From the NCBI GenBank assembly GCA_036365515.1, contig CM070874.1, forward strand, positions 211,600,297 through 211,664,296: 64,000 nucleotides of DNA, read 5' to 3'. Numbering within the stretch: position 1 is the first letter of the stretch; every line of letters begins with the position of its first letter. Source of the stretch: Torymus aiolomorphi. Its lineage: Eukaryota; Arthropoda; Insecta; Hymenoptera; Torymidae. Shown here piece by piece: positions 10,794 through 20,017 of this stretch. The notes below the pieces were generated by a model. It ran no database searches, had not been told where the DNA came from, and saw only the letters and a program-made list of their open reading frames with translations. A program made the translations under genes and the position numbers.

Positions 10794-11540
10794 ATGGAGC
10801 GAGCTCGTAAGATGATCCTGGTGCCGGAGCCGCCACCGGAGACATCGCAATCTAAAGTCATGGAGGAGGAGGGGGCGAGGAATACGAATGAAAAAACTCT
10901 GCAAACACCAGGTGATCATTTTTCTGGTCTGGATGGTGAAATGTACGGTGTTTTACGCTCAAAAGCAGCTAGAGACGATTACGAGAAGTGCGTAAAATAT
11001 CTACAGATTTTACGTCGCTATCTTTTCTTCCGTGATAACGAGCGTAGCGCTGTACGTGAGGAGCACCCTGAAATAGACGAGGTCGAAGAGGCGCTTGCAC
11101 CACTGTTCGAGGACGACATACTCGTGGGGGTACCGAAAGTACACGCGCGCAAAGCGCGTCTCTTGCTTCGCCATTGGAAAGTCACTGTACCCGAACGTCT
11201 CAAGTGGGATAACTCAGGCACCATTACTATAGATGGTCGTGTAATTGCTCGGTCCAATATAACAGAGTTAATCATCGACGCATTGAAAAAAAAGAACAGT
11301 AAGGACGAGGAGGCGCCCGTTGGCCGCATTGAATTTGCAAAATTTCTCAAAACTTCCGAATCGCCGGGAAATTTAATTAATAATCCAGCAGTTTTAAAAA
11401 TTGGGCAAATATTGACGGATCCTCAGCGCTCGGCCAAACGACGTCTATCCACACCAATACAGCACGAATCACTCCATCCGTCTATACAGACTCGCAGTAA
11501 AAAACAAGCGAAAAAAAAGTGGCTCACGCTTGGTTTGTAA
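10794..11540 (+). CDS. Conserved Polinton protein of unknown function (MERARKM family)
   Basis: The start is chosen at ATG 10794 (MERARKMILVPEPPPE), an opening I recognise from insect Polinton proteins, rather than upstream non-ATG codons. The protein has about 248 residues. It has a Pro-rich head, a charged helical middle (RDNERSAVREEHPEIDEVEE) and a segment reading TIDGRVIARSNITELI that resembles a small folded domain. The C-terminal tail is basic (RSKKQAKKKW). The ORF is intact. It sits between the small basic protein and the integrase with only a few bases between genes. No catalytic motif was recognised. A minor structural or DNA-binding role would be inference. Confidence 0.7.
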   Translation: MERARKMILVPEPPPETSQSKVMEEEGARNTNEKTLQTPGDHFSGLDGEMYGVLRSKAARDDYEKCVKYLQILRRYLFFRDNERSAVREEHPEIDEVEEALAPLFEDDILVGVPKVHARKARLLLRHWKVTVPERLKWDNSGTITIDGRVIARSNITELIIDALKKKNSKDEEAPVGRIEFAKFLKTSESPGNLINNPAVLKIGQILTDPQRSAKRRLSTPIQHESLHPSIQTRSKKQAKKKWLTLGL

Positions 11541-11549
11541 AATAAAAAA

Positions 11550-12380
11550 ATGACGTACGAAAAACAATACTACGACCTTGAGCATGAAGCAGGCTACGCT
11601 GGGGCGCGCAATCTTGTGCGCTTAAACGCTAAAAAGGAAAAGAAAAAAATTTACTCGTGGCTGAGCAATCAAGATGCCTACACGCTCCATCACCCGATAC
11701 AAAGGCGATTTCCACGATTACGCTACAACGTGACGAACATTGACGATGTTTGGGAGGCTGATTTGCTACAGCTCACGACGATAAAAGATTACAACGACGG
11801 TTACAACTACATTCTAGTGGTGATTGACGTACTCGGTAAGTACGCATGGGTGGAACCGATAAAAGATAAGATCGCGCGCAACGTTGCCGACGCCTTCGCA
11901 CGGATTATCGACCGAGCACATCCCCGACTGCCTATATGCGTGCAAACCGATCGAGGCAAAGAGTTTACCGGTTCAGCATTTCAGGCGCTCCTCCGCCGAA
12001 AAGAGATAACATTCAGAGTCGCTCGCAACCCCGACATTAAAGCAGCTGTGGTCGAAAGACTCAACAGAACGTTACGCGAGCGAATCTGGCGATACTTTTC
12101 TCATAGTAACACAAAGAGATACATCGATGTCGTGCAAAAGATTGTACACGCTTACAATCGCACGCTACACAGTGGTACGCGCATGAGACCTATCGATGTC
12201 ACATTGTACAACGCGCCGACAGCGATCGAAAATTTAGCCAAACGCGCGAGCTACAATTATCGAAGGCGACCACCGGCGCTGCTTAAATTCAAGGTGGGCA
12301 ACCTCGTGCGCATCAGTCGTACCAAGAACACCTTTGAGAGAGGATACGAAAAAATTTTAGCGAAGAAGTGTTCAAGATAA
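11550..12380 (+). CDS. int: Polinton integrase, catalytic part (DDE, retroviral-type)
   Basis: rve-fold integrase that inserts the linear element into host DNA, giving 6-bp duplications. The catalytic triad is visible: D71 (WEADLLQL), D134 (VQTDRGKEF) and E169 (AAVVERLN). The D134-E169 spacing of 35 is typical. The frame ends at 12380 after ILAKKCSR, but homology continues in another frame with the chromodomain at 12368. A single-base slip in the A run at about 12350-12355 separates them. The start follows AATAAAAAA with no alternative. Recognition is strong. Whether the slip is real or an assembly error cannot be decided here. Confidence 0.92.
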   Translation: MTYEKQYYDLEHEAGYAGARNLVRLNAKKEKKKIYSWLSNQDAYTLHHPIQRRFPRLRYNVTNIDDVWEADLLQLTTIKDYNDGYNYILVVIDVLGKYAWVEPIKDKIARNVADAFARIIDRAHPRLPICVQTDRGKEFTGSAFQALLRRKEITFRVARNPDIKAAVVERLNRTLRERIWRYFSHSNTKRYIDVVQKIVHAYNRTLHSGTRMRPIDVTLYNAPTAIENLAKRASYNYRRRPPALLKFKVGNLVRISRTKNTFERGYEKILAKKCSR

Positions 12381-12637
12381 TCAGCGTTTCGACGCGTCAA
12401 AATCTCTATACATACGTGCTCGAAGATTTGAACGAAGAAATTATCGATGGTTTCTTTTATCCCGAGGAGCTCGTGTTAGTCGGCCGTGAACGCCTCGCGC
12501 CCGATAAGCGTTTCAAAGTCGACCGCGTCATAGGCACAGAAGGACGGGGCGCTAAAAAGAGAGCACTTGTTAAGTGGCTCGGTTACCCTGATAAATTCAA
12601 CTCGTGGGTAAAAGCAAGCGAGCTTGAAAACATCTGA
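12368..12637 (+). CDS. Integrase C-terminal chromodomain (shifted frame)
   Basis: The frame-shifted continuation of the integrase, not a separate gene. Residues about 49-89 form a chromodomain (FKVDRVIG...ALVKWLGYP...NSWVKASEL) with the usual aromatic positions (F49, W70, W80). Chromodomains on Polinton and Ty3-type integrases are thought to target chromatin. The 5' overlap with the catalytic ORF reflects the slip near 12350. Confidence 0.85.
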   Translation: MFKIISVSTRQNLYTYVLEDLNEEIIDGFFYPEELVLVGRERLAPDKRFKVDRVIGTEGRGAKKRALVKWLGYPDKFNSWVKASELENI

Positions 12638-12642
12638 AAAAA

Positions 12643-13443
12643 ATGGAAACGAGCGATGATTTTTATATGGTACTACCTAGTAACAGCAGCATGACGTATT
12701 TTCCCGAAAATACAACATGTTGTTTTACGACCCAGCTGCAGCGCGAGATAAAGTTACACGGCGAGTGGCTCGTGGGCCTCGTTGAAATTCACATACCCTG
12801 CAGTATCGTACATTTTCAAGATGACGAAGCAAGTTACACTTTTTACTCGGCTGAGGATAATGAGGGTCTCATCGACAAAAAACTGTGTCGTATACCCGTA
12901 GGTATTTACGATTCACTCGAACAACTAGTAGACGCTATAAACGCGGCGAATGACACATATAAGCATCAAATGCTCGAGCCCCATAAAGATCGTAAGGGGT
13001 CTTACATCATAAGACGCAAGTGTGACTGCTCGCAAATACACATTACGGATTTCAACGAAAAAATCATGCGTGTATTCGGCTTCGACGAAGCAGGTCAAAA
13101 AGGTTCGTTTACAACGCATGAAGGTTACCGCGACATTGCAGCCAGCAGACCTGCCTCGCTTTCTCGAGCCTTGCCCGACCAGATGTATATCTATACCGAT
13201 ATATGTGAACCTTATACAGTAGGTGACACACAAGCTGCCCTACTGCGCATAGTTTCTATAGACAACTCCAGCTTTAAGTACGGTTGCAGTACTGTACAGC
13301 GTTTTGCACCCGTTCACTATATACCTCTTCTCTATCACAATTTTCGTAGCATCGTTATCGATATAAGAGATCAACATGGGCAACGTATACCATTCGAGTA
13401 CGGCACGTTGACGGTCACGCTACACTTTAAGCGCAAACGTTAA
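12643..13443 (+). CDS. Penton-like minor capsid protein (single jelly-roll)
   Basis: An intact 266-residue protein starting METSDDFYMVLPSN. I recognise it as the Polinton protein encoded upstream of the capsid genes, regarded as the penton (vertex) single jelly-roll subunit. Beta-rich segments include KLHGEWLVGLVEIHIPC and the C-terminal YGTLTVTLHFKRKR. A remnant of the same gene, in the same gene order, is present in element 2 (40594-41039), supporting real function. The next ATG is two bases after its stop. Confidence 0.75.
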   Translation: METSDDFYMVLPSNSSMTYFPENTTCCFTTQLQREIKLHGEWLVGLVEIHIPCSIVHFQDDEASYTFYSAEDNEGLIDKKLCRIPVGIYDSLEQLVDAINAANDTYKHQMLEPHKDRKGSYIIRRKCDCSQIHITDFNEKIMRVFGFDEAGQKGSFTTHEGYRDIAASRPASLSRALPDQMYIYTDICEPYTVGDTQAALLRIVSIDNSSFKYGCSTVQRFAPVHYIPLLYHNFRSIVIDIRDQHGQRIPFEYGTLTVTLHFKRKR

Positions 13444-13444
13444 G

Positions 13445-13921
13445 ATGAGTCATTACGGGCGCTACTACGACGAGCAGCTAGGCGGGGGTGGAGTGAGAAA
13501 TGTTTTTGCTGGTTCGACTTTTCAGAGAGGTCGCGGGGTAGGAGCCTGGTTAGGAGGCCTTTTTCGTCACATCCTGCCATACATCACGAGCGGGGCCAAG
13601 GCTGTAGGTAAAGAGACACTACGCGCAGGTATAAAGCTTGTTGACGACGTTGCCAACAGAGGTGTCAACAAAGAATCTGGACGCAACCTCAAAAGAAAAG
13701 CTGCTGACAAAATATCGGAAATAATGAAAGGCTCGGGATATAAAACAGGCGTGAATGGCAAGCGGCGGCGCCAGTCGAGAAAGAAACACACTCGGACGCG
13801 CACGGCAGGCAGTAAGAAAAAACCCGGCAAAAGAAAGCCCGCTGTGAGAACGAGCAAGAAGAAGAAGAAGAAGAAGAGGAAGGCCCTTCGCAACATAAAC
13901 GATATTTTTGGTCCAAAGTAA
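13445..13921 (+). CDS. pVI/pX-like basic virion protein
   Basis: A 158-residue intact ORF. A Gly-rich N-terminus (QLGGGGVRNVFAGSTFQ) leads into an amphipathic helix (about residues 32-60, GVGAWLGGLFRHILPY) like membrane-active adenovirus pVI. The C-terminal half is extremely basic, ending in eight consecutive Lys and a conserved NDIFGPK. MKGSG (94-98) and LGGGG (12-16) fit the adenain cleavage consensus (M/I/L)xGx-G, which would let the element's protease mature it. Element 2 keeps a broken copy ending DMFGPS. The role is inferred from composition, order and cleavage motifs. Confidence 0.7.
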   Translation: MSHYGRYYDEQLGGGGVRNVFAGSTFQRGRGVGAWLGGLFRHILPYITSGAKAVGKETLRAGIKLVDDVANRGVNKESGRNLKRKAADKISEIMKGSGYKTGVNGKRRRQSRKKHTRTRTAGSKKKPGKRKPAVRTSKKKKKKKRKALRNINDIFGPK

Positions 13922-13924
13922 AAA

Positions 13925-15261
13925 ATGGCCTTCTTGCACTCGCACTCTAGCGAGTGCATGTCAAGCGAGCTCGACATTTTCACTCTTCCGGCGACACAAA
14001 CTTCGATTGAGAGTAGTAGTTTTTTACACTATAAACCTGTGTCCTCGCTCAGGGACGAAGGAGACGCGCCCATAGAGTTCGTCATCCCGAGCGCAAGCGA
14101 ACATTATATAGATCTCGCGCACACCATGCTCTATGTCAAAGCTAGAATACAGCCGAATGCCGAAACCCCTGCTGAAAACTTAAAAGTTGCCCCAGTAAAT
14201 AATTTACTGCATTCAATGTTTAATCAAATCGACGTTTTTCTAAATCAAAACTCGTTTCTCCACCCAATAATGCATATCCTTACAGAGCATACATAGAGTC
14301 ACTGCTCAACTACTCGCCAATCGCAAAAGAATCACACTTAACGGCCGGATTGTGGTACGATGATACGCCCGGTTTATTCGAAGCCCAGCCGCACATTCAA
14401 GGTGAAATATCTAACAAGGGTGCTCTCCATCGTCAGCATTTCACACTCAATGGAAAAACCTTCGACATGATTGGCCATCTGCACTGCGACGTCTTTAATC
14501 AAGACAGAATGCTCATCAATGGTGTAGAAATGAGAGTACGACTAGTACGAAGCAAAGATGCCTTTTGCCTAATGGACGCCTCCGAAGATGGTAAATTCGG
14601 CCTGAAAATAAAGGAAGCCACGCTCATCGTTCGGCGCATGAAGATAAATCCGGGAATTTTAATTGCACACGCCAATGCTCTCGCTAAAGCAACGGCCAAG
14701 TATCCCGTCACGAGAGTAGAAGTCAAAACTTTTACGCTTCACGCAGGTATACATGGTGATACCATCGATAATGCCATTCTTGGGCAATTGCCTAAAAGAA
14801 TAATAATAGGATTTGTCGATAATAAGGCATTCAATGGCAATCGAACATTTAACCCGTTTAATTTTCAACACTTTTCAATAAATCACCTCTGTCTCTACGT
14901 CGATGGGTCTCAAATTCTGAGCAAACCGTTACAGCCGCGCTTTGCTGCTAACGATAGTATGTTTATAGATGCATTTCAAACCCTCTACTCGGGCACAGGT
15001 ATTCATTTCCTCAACGAGGGTCTTGGCATAAACCGTTTCAACTATTCACTGGGCTACTTTCTCACGGCTTTCGATCTCACACCCGATTTATCGGCCCACT
15101 GCGCCTCGCATTGGAATCTCATTCGCTCGGGAAGCTTACGCACAGAGGTGAGATTTGAGTCGGATCCAACAAGCACAATAAATTGCGTTGTTTATGCCGA
15201 GTACGATAACGTTCTCGAAATAGACTCCACCCGCCAAATATTATCCGATTTTAGTGCCTAG
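13925..15261 (+). CDS. Major capsid protein (double jelly-roll, F54H12.2-like), one frame slip
   Basis: The N-terminal part (13925-14296) starts MAFLHSHSSECMSSELD and contains FTLPATQTSIESSSF and EHYIDLAHTMLYVKARI. The rest, in another frame (from about 14250; long ORF 14350-15261), contains LHCDVFNQDRMLINGVEM, LGQLPKRIIIGFVDN and a C-terminal FDLTPDLSAHC. This is the Polinton capsid protein widely annotated in animals as F54H12.2-like. The total length suits a double jelly-roll MCP. The frame is lost by one base in an AAAA run near 14247 and no other break was seen. Element 2 carries a more damaged copy in the same relative position. Confidence 0.88.
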
Positions 15262-15356
15262 TCGTTAAAAAGGTGGGGGGACGAGGACTCGAGAGGAAGC
15301 AGGCGGCGCCCTCAAGCCTCACTTTTCTATCGGCGCTCGCTACGCTCACACGTATA

Positions 15357-16089
15357 ATGGATTACGTCGTGGATATACAAGGGTTTCGAGACACTGAAAA
15401 GAAGTTTTTACCAAAGGAGGTGGCGATCATTTGCCTACAGAAACCCATTGTCGACCACTGGATTGTACAAGCACCGTGCAATTTCATCGAGCTGCCCGAA
15501 GACGTAAAAAATACAAATTCCTACTGCGCTGTTGATATTCACGGTATTAACTGGTTCGAGGGTGAAGTATCACTCAGACAGCTATATCGTCATCTCTTCA
15601 ATATCGCAAGAGCAGCAGGACGGATTTACGTTCGCGGCGAGGAGAAGGCCTGGTACCTGGAATCTTTACTCGGTCGAAACATATGTAATTTAGAAAAATA
15701 TGACTCGCCGACGTTCGGAAAACTCAACAACATGTTTTCTGACGTGCTGGTATGTTCTACGCACGCGACTCAGAGGTTTAAAAATAAACAAGATTTTTGC
15801 GCGCTCTACAAGGCGCACCAAATAAAAAAGTGGATGCGCTCTATACTACCCGAAGAGTGGAAGCTGATCAACAAAGACCAAGTACAAAATGTTCTACACT
15901 GCACTTCATCAGTATCAGCAGAAGCAGCGCAAAAAATTACTCCGTTTTCACCCGGGCAGCGAGCAGTCCACTGAGGAGGAGGAGGAGGAGCAGAACAACG
16001 ACGGCCGCGACAAGACGGATGTGGCCCCAGAAATAGCAAGTGACAGCGACAGCAGCACATATTTCACATTTAGCGAAAACGCAAAATGA
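15357..16089 (+). CDS. Conserved Polinton protein with acidic tail, unknown function
   Basis: Starts at ATG 15357 (MDYVVDIQGFRDTEKKFLP); element 2 has an equivalent start at 38605, so upstream extension is unlikely. The body contains SYCAVDIHGINWFEGEV and an IYVRGEEKAWYLESLL block. Near 15885 an A-run slip moves the continuation into the frame of 15889-16089 (MFYTALHQYQQKQ...). This ends in a strongly acidic tail (TEEEEEEQNND, DSDSSTYFTF). Its stop overlaps the protease start as ATGA. The same layout is seen in element 2. The alternating VDIHG and VRGEEK pattern hints at a nuclease-like or RNase H-like fold, but no catalytic set is clear. Confidence 0.65.
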
Positions 16090-16622
16090 ATACGAAACAA
16101 ATCACGAGGGCCATTAGTGGCCTCAGAGCAAACTCGATAGGTGTATACGCAGACGATCATATCCCCAGAAGCTTGAGTCTTCCAGCCGCTGTTGTAACCA
16201 ATGTCGATACCTCAGATAAGCCTGGATCCCACTGGGTGGCATTTTACATAGACAAAAATGCAAAAGGAACATATTTCGATAGCTATGGAGTCGCCCCTGT
16301 GTCACGACATCATATCGATCGACTGCGAAGAAATTGCGCAAGCTTCAAGTCGAACGAGAAGAAACTGCAGAGTGTTAATTCTAAAGTTTGCGGCGAATAT
16401 TGTATTATGTTTCTTTGCTATATGTGTAGCGGTCGCACTTTACGCGCGTTTTGTAACGTCTTTTCACGTGATTCACATGTAAACGACGCACTGGCCGCAA
16501 AATTTTATGAAAATGTAAAAAGAAAAAATCACCGAAGAAAACTCCGTCGTGCGAACAATTTCCCCAGCATTATTTCCAAGGGCGCTGGCTCGTTCGTTCA
16601 AACATGTAAAGCATTTATATAA
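16086..16622 (+). CDS. Adenain-type cysteine protease (maturation protease)
   Basis: An intact 178-residue protease of the adenovirus endopeptidase family. Catalytic residues are in place: H49 (GSHWVAFYID), D65 (TYFDSYG), Q95 and C102 (VCGEYCIMFL). The Q-to-C spacing of 7 is that of adenain. It would process virion precursors such as the pVI/pX-like protein. The start ATG overlaps the stop of the preceding gene (ATGA). The C-terminus is basic (KRKNHRRKLRR), possibly for DNA binding, as adenain uses DNA as a cofactor. No break seen. Confidence 0.92.
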   Translation: MNTKQITRAISGLRANSIGVYADDHIPRSLSLPAAVVTNVDTSDKPGSHWVAFYIDKNAKGTYFDSYGVAPVSRHHIDRLRRNCASFKSNEKKLQSVNSKVCGEYCIMFLCYMCSGRTLRAFCNVFSRDSHVNDALAAKFYENVKRKNHRRKLRRANNFPSIISKGAGSFVQTCKAFI

Positions 16623-16624
16623 AA

Positions 16625-16682
16625 TGTGCGTGTGCGCGCGTGTGTGCGTGTGTGTGTGAATGTGTGTGTGTGTGTGTGCGTG
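16625..16682. repeat. (GT)n-rich tract after protease
   Basis: Interrupted GT/GC dinucleotide run directly after the protease stop. Confidence 0.8.
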
Positions 16683-17070
16683 ACTTAATTTTTATTATAA
16701 TATTTCTATTTAATCCTACGTCACATTCAATTTTTTAGTTTGTAATATTTCTTTTTTATCCAGAAACACATTCAATTTTTAGTTTATATTTACACTTTAT
16801 GTACATTGTAAGTTTTAGAATGGTAAAAGCTGATGTGTGCGTGTATCCGTCTTTCTTACTTTATAAGGTTTTGTATACTACGTTTGTCTTGGCCTTTTTT
16901 AGCTTGTAATTTTATATTATTCATATATTTGTAAGTTTAAAATGTATTTTTTTTAATTTGAGCGAACAATAAAAAAAGTTAAACAAACATCGTATTCATT
17001 TAACGACCTTGCCCGCTAAATTTAATTCCTTACCTTTTTTATCTTGAAACGAATATGTACTATTCCATGA
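16683..17070. other. Polinton spacer, AT-rich
   Basis: No reading frame of interest. ATTTCT-TTTTTATCC stretches recur, and an AATAAAAAAAG tract at about 16968 could act as a polyadenylation signal for the upstream capsid/protease unit. Confidence 0.45.
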
Positions 17071-17420
17071 AGAAACCGAAAAGCATATGCGTAACGGTTT
17101 TTTCAAGTGGTGAAAAACACAGAAGGCGCTTTCTTCTTTGAGGCTTTGAAACATAATCAGATCGAGTCACCGAAAAGCACATGCGTAACAGTTTTTTCAA
17201 GTGGTGAAAAACACCTTAGCTGTTTCCCTTTTTTCAAGTGGTGAAAAACACAGGAGGCGCTTTCTTCTTTGAGGCTTTGAAACTTCTTTGAGGCTTTGTA
17301 GTTTGAGTCACCGAAAAGCATATGCGTAACGGATTTTCAAGCGGTGAAAAACACATTAGACGTTTCCTTTTTTCAAGTGGTGAAAAACACATGTGCCGTT
17401 TTCTTCTTCTTCTTCTTCTT
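17071..17420. promoter_or_regulatory. Five-copy TTTTCAAGTGGTGAAAAACAC array
   Basis: The near-palindromic word TTTTCAAGTGGTGAAAA recurs at about 17098, 17193, 17230, 17334 and 17369. Between copies alternate CCGAAAAGCATATGCGTAAC (three copies) and GCGCTTTCTTCTTTGAGGC (two full copies). The array lies about 330 bp upstream of the next gene. It resembles a cluster of protein-binding sites; the role is inferred. Confidence 0.55.
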
Positions 17421-17716
17421 CTTTGAGGCTCAAAATCCTTAACGGGGAAAATTTATGCTTCTGTTTCTCAAGGGCTCCGCGAGTTTCCCAACGCTTCTCC
17501 CCACTCTCCGATACATACGCGTAAACGTTCATGATTGGGCACTCGGATTTTACGTAACAATCGACCAGCCAATCGTAACTCGTGGTAGAAAATAGGGGAT
17601 TCGCGCTGGAGAGAGAATAAGTACGGGGCCTAGCCGCGCCACCCTCAGTCAGTCAGTCGCTCTACCTCGACAAAGTCGTGACATTTTTACCAACGTTAAG
17701 TCAGTATATTTTAAAA

Positions 17717-18554
17717 ATGTCTCAAACAAAGCTAGTGCCGAATTTACTGTACAATTCGACTTACGCTCTCAACTATTCGTACTCCAAGTTCGTTTACGTC
17801 GGCTTGGATTATGCTGCTGGCTATTTCCGACCCGTCATCAGGTTCGGCGGGTATACATCACCGCATAAATATATAACTCTGGATATCGACAGTTGGGAAC
17901 AATTAAAAACCCATTTCAAGACCTTCGGAGAGTATCTATGGGCATCAGGCGATTTTGTAAAACAAGGCAAATATGCAAAAATATATTTACCGCACCACGA
18001 CGTCGAATTGACCACAGCCTACGGTCATAGAACTGTATCAATCTCCGATAAGCCCGAAGTAACACCGCCATCGTTCACCCTTCAGTACAAACACGAGGCT
18101 CAACAGTTCGACTTTGAAGACGATAACGCCAATCAGGAGGCAGCCGCCTCCACTACCAGTGAAGAACCTACTACAAAAAAGAAGAAGTCTGAAAAACCAC
18201 CGAAGATTATGATGCAGTATACAACTTTCAACGGATTGAAACAGTTCCAACAGTGTATAGACTATAAATTAAAAAAGTTAGAAGAAATGTCGGGTTTTGT
18301 GAACAAAGTTTTCGGTATAATGATCGATGTTATTAAAACGGAAGCAATTAGCAAAAACGACGTGCATTTACTAGACCATACATTCATCGGCGTTGTATTT
18401 AATGAACTAGATGCCAAAAATGAAAGAACACGCACTAAATCAATTAATGTTTGAAAATTTTAACGAGAGTTCTCTAGAAATAATGTTTTTGGAAGTATAT
18501 GTCGAGTATTTAACAATTCTAGAAAAAAATGTTGTTAGTGCGTTAAAAGTTTAA
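17717..18554 (+). CDS. Right-end Polinton protein, possible PC4-like ssDNA-binding fold
   Basis: The start is set at ATG 17717 (MSQTKLVPNLLYN), which aligns with the element 2 homologue; an upstream ATG at 17678 adds 13 residues. Residues 25-43 (FVYVGLDYAAGYFRPVIRF) and 51-64 (KYITLDIDSWEQLK) read like the strands and helix of the PC4 coactivator fold. An acidic then Lys-rich linker follows (DFEDDNANQEAAAS, KKKKSEKPPK), then a helical region. The frame stops at 18454. Element 2 similarity continues in the frame ending 18554 (LEIMFLEVYVEYL), so a slip occurred at an A run near 18420. If PC4-like, a replication or transcription role is likely; this is inference. Confidence 0.6.
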
Positions 18555-18604
18555 AAATGTACATAAATAATTTTTTTTATTTTATATAATAAAATATATT
18601 TTAC

Positions 18605-18680
18605 CTTATCACACTTTTTATTTAAGGACCCTTCCTTTATACCTACTCCTATTTACGCCCCCAACTTCTCATTGCGCTAG
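18605..18680. repeat. Direct copy of the TIR inner-edge module
   Basis: CTTTTTATTTA...CCAACTTCTCATTGCG resembles 19034-19108 at the inner part of the right TIR. The two copies bracket the 58-codon ORF. Similar modules occur in element 2 (35655-35715 and 36222-36285, reversed). Confidence 0.5.
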
Positions 18681-18685
18681 CACGC

Positions 18686-18700
18686 ATATATTTATATATA
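18686..18700 (+). promoter_or_regulatory. TATA-like element for the 58-codon ORF
   Basis: ATATATTTATATATA lies about 50 bp before an ATG at 18751, downstream of the repeated module. Candidate core promoter. Confidence 0.4.
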
Positions 18701-18750
18701 CAGCATTATACATAAGTCATTCGTCGAAAGACCACCGAGAAGGCAACATC

Positions 18751-18927
18751 ATGGGGCAACTTCAGGAAGCGCCAGGTCAAACCAGACGACAAAGAATCTC
18801 TCATCAACAAGGCAGACAAGAAAGACTCTTGGACAAACAAAAAAAATTCTCCACCACACCATTCCTTTTCCACCAACTCCTTCTCCTTCCCAAAAAAGAT
18901 GGTTATTCAAAATATAACGAAAAATAA
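18751..18927 (+). CDS. 58-residue ORF of unknown function at the right end
   Basis: ATG in good context (ATCATGG) starts a 58-codon frame, MGQLQEAPGQTRRQ..., ending ...YSKYNEK. It is Gln/Arg/Lys-rich with a short hydrophobic patch (FLFHQLLLLP). The frame has a TATA-like element upstream, and AAAATAAACGG at its stop could serve as a polyadenylation signal. Not recognised. It might be a chance ORF, but the compact promoter-ORF-poly(A) layout is suggestive. Confidence 0.35.
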   Translation: MGQLQEAPGQTRRQRISHQQGRQERLLDKQKKFSTTPFLFHQLLLLPKKDGYSKYNEK

Positions 18928-19000
18928 ACGGTCCCTTTAAGGACAACATTTGTGTTAAAGAGAAAAAACTGTTCATAAAATAGGGGGTTTCACCCCGTTT

Positions 19001-19103
19001 AAATAAATAAATAAAAATTTATTTTTCCTCAACATGCTTTTTTTATTTGTAAACCCCTTTTTTACACCAACTCCCTATTCCCTCCCCACAACTTCTCATT
19101 GCG

Positions 19104-19177
<74 letters not shown>

Positions 19178-20011
19178 ATCTGTATAGCGAGAGGCCTCGC
19201 ACCCCATGGGTCTTTATGGCGTAGCACATATAGCCAAAGGTCTCGTCCCCCATCACCACGAGTCAGGGCATACACGGGGGGCATGCGCAGAGCAGATAGA
19301 ACGGCATGACGTCATGGAGGGAGCGATAAGTACGTCATTGTTTACCCTAATTAGCTTGTGTTCACACACGTGCATTAATGAACACTTGGATTAATGAACT
19401 TGTCACACTTGAAACACATACACACAGCACGCGGTCTATACAGCGAGAGGTCTTTATGGCGTAGCGCGTACAGCCAAAGGTCTCTCCCCCCACCACCACG
19501 AGTCGGGGCATATACGACGGCACGCGACGGGCAGGTATAGCGGCATAGCGTCATGGCGCGAGCGATAAGTGGGACATTATTTATGGGGTAATAATTCACT
19601 CCATTGTTTACCATAATTAACTTGTGATCACACTTGGGACCCATACACACCTAACACGGTCTATACTGCGAGAGGCCTCGCACCCTATGAGTCTTTATGG
19701 TGTAGCGCAGACAGCCAAAACGCTCGCCCCCCCACCACCAAGAGTCATGGCATATACGGCAACACACGTGGGCCATATATAGCGGCATGACGTCATGGCG
19801 GGCGCCATAAGTGCACCATTATTTATGGGGTAATAAATCACCCCCCATTGTTTACACTCATTAGCTTGTGGCCACATTTGCTACTGTAAACACTTGAGTT
19901 AATCACCTTGTCACACTTGGGGACCCATACACACCGCACAGCATGGTGCCACATGGCCCCTACACACCGCACCGCGGGGGGTCGTCTCGCTATACCGGTC
20001 CCCTTACTACT
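19001..20011 (-). repeat. Right terminal inverted repeat of Polinton element 1
   Basis: Reverse complement of 1376-2384, ending CCCCTTACTACT. It has a (CA)n run at 19107-19171 and three imperfect internal units with CATGACGTCATG-type palindromes (about 19298, 19545 and 19788), mirroring the left TIR. Differences between the arms show the copy is not brand new. Confidence 0.9.
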
Positions 20012-20017
20012 AATCGT
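20012..20017. other. Target-site duplication, right copy (AATCGT)
   Basis: Exact repeat of 1370-1375 directly after the element terminus. Confidence 0.9.
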
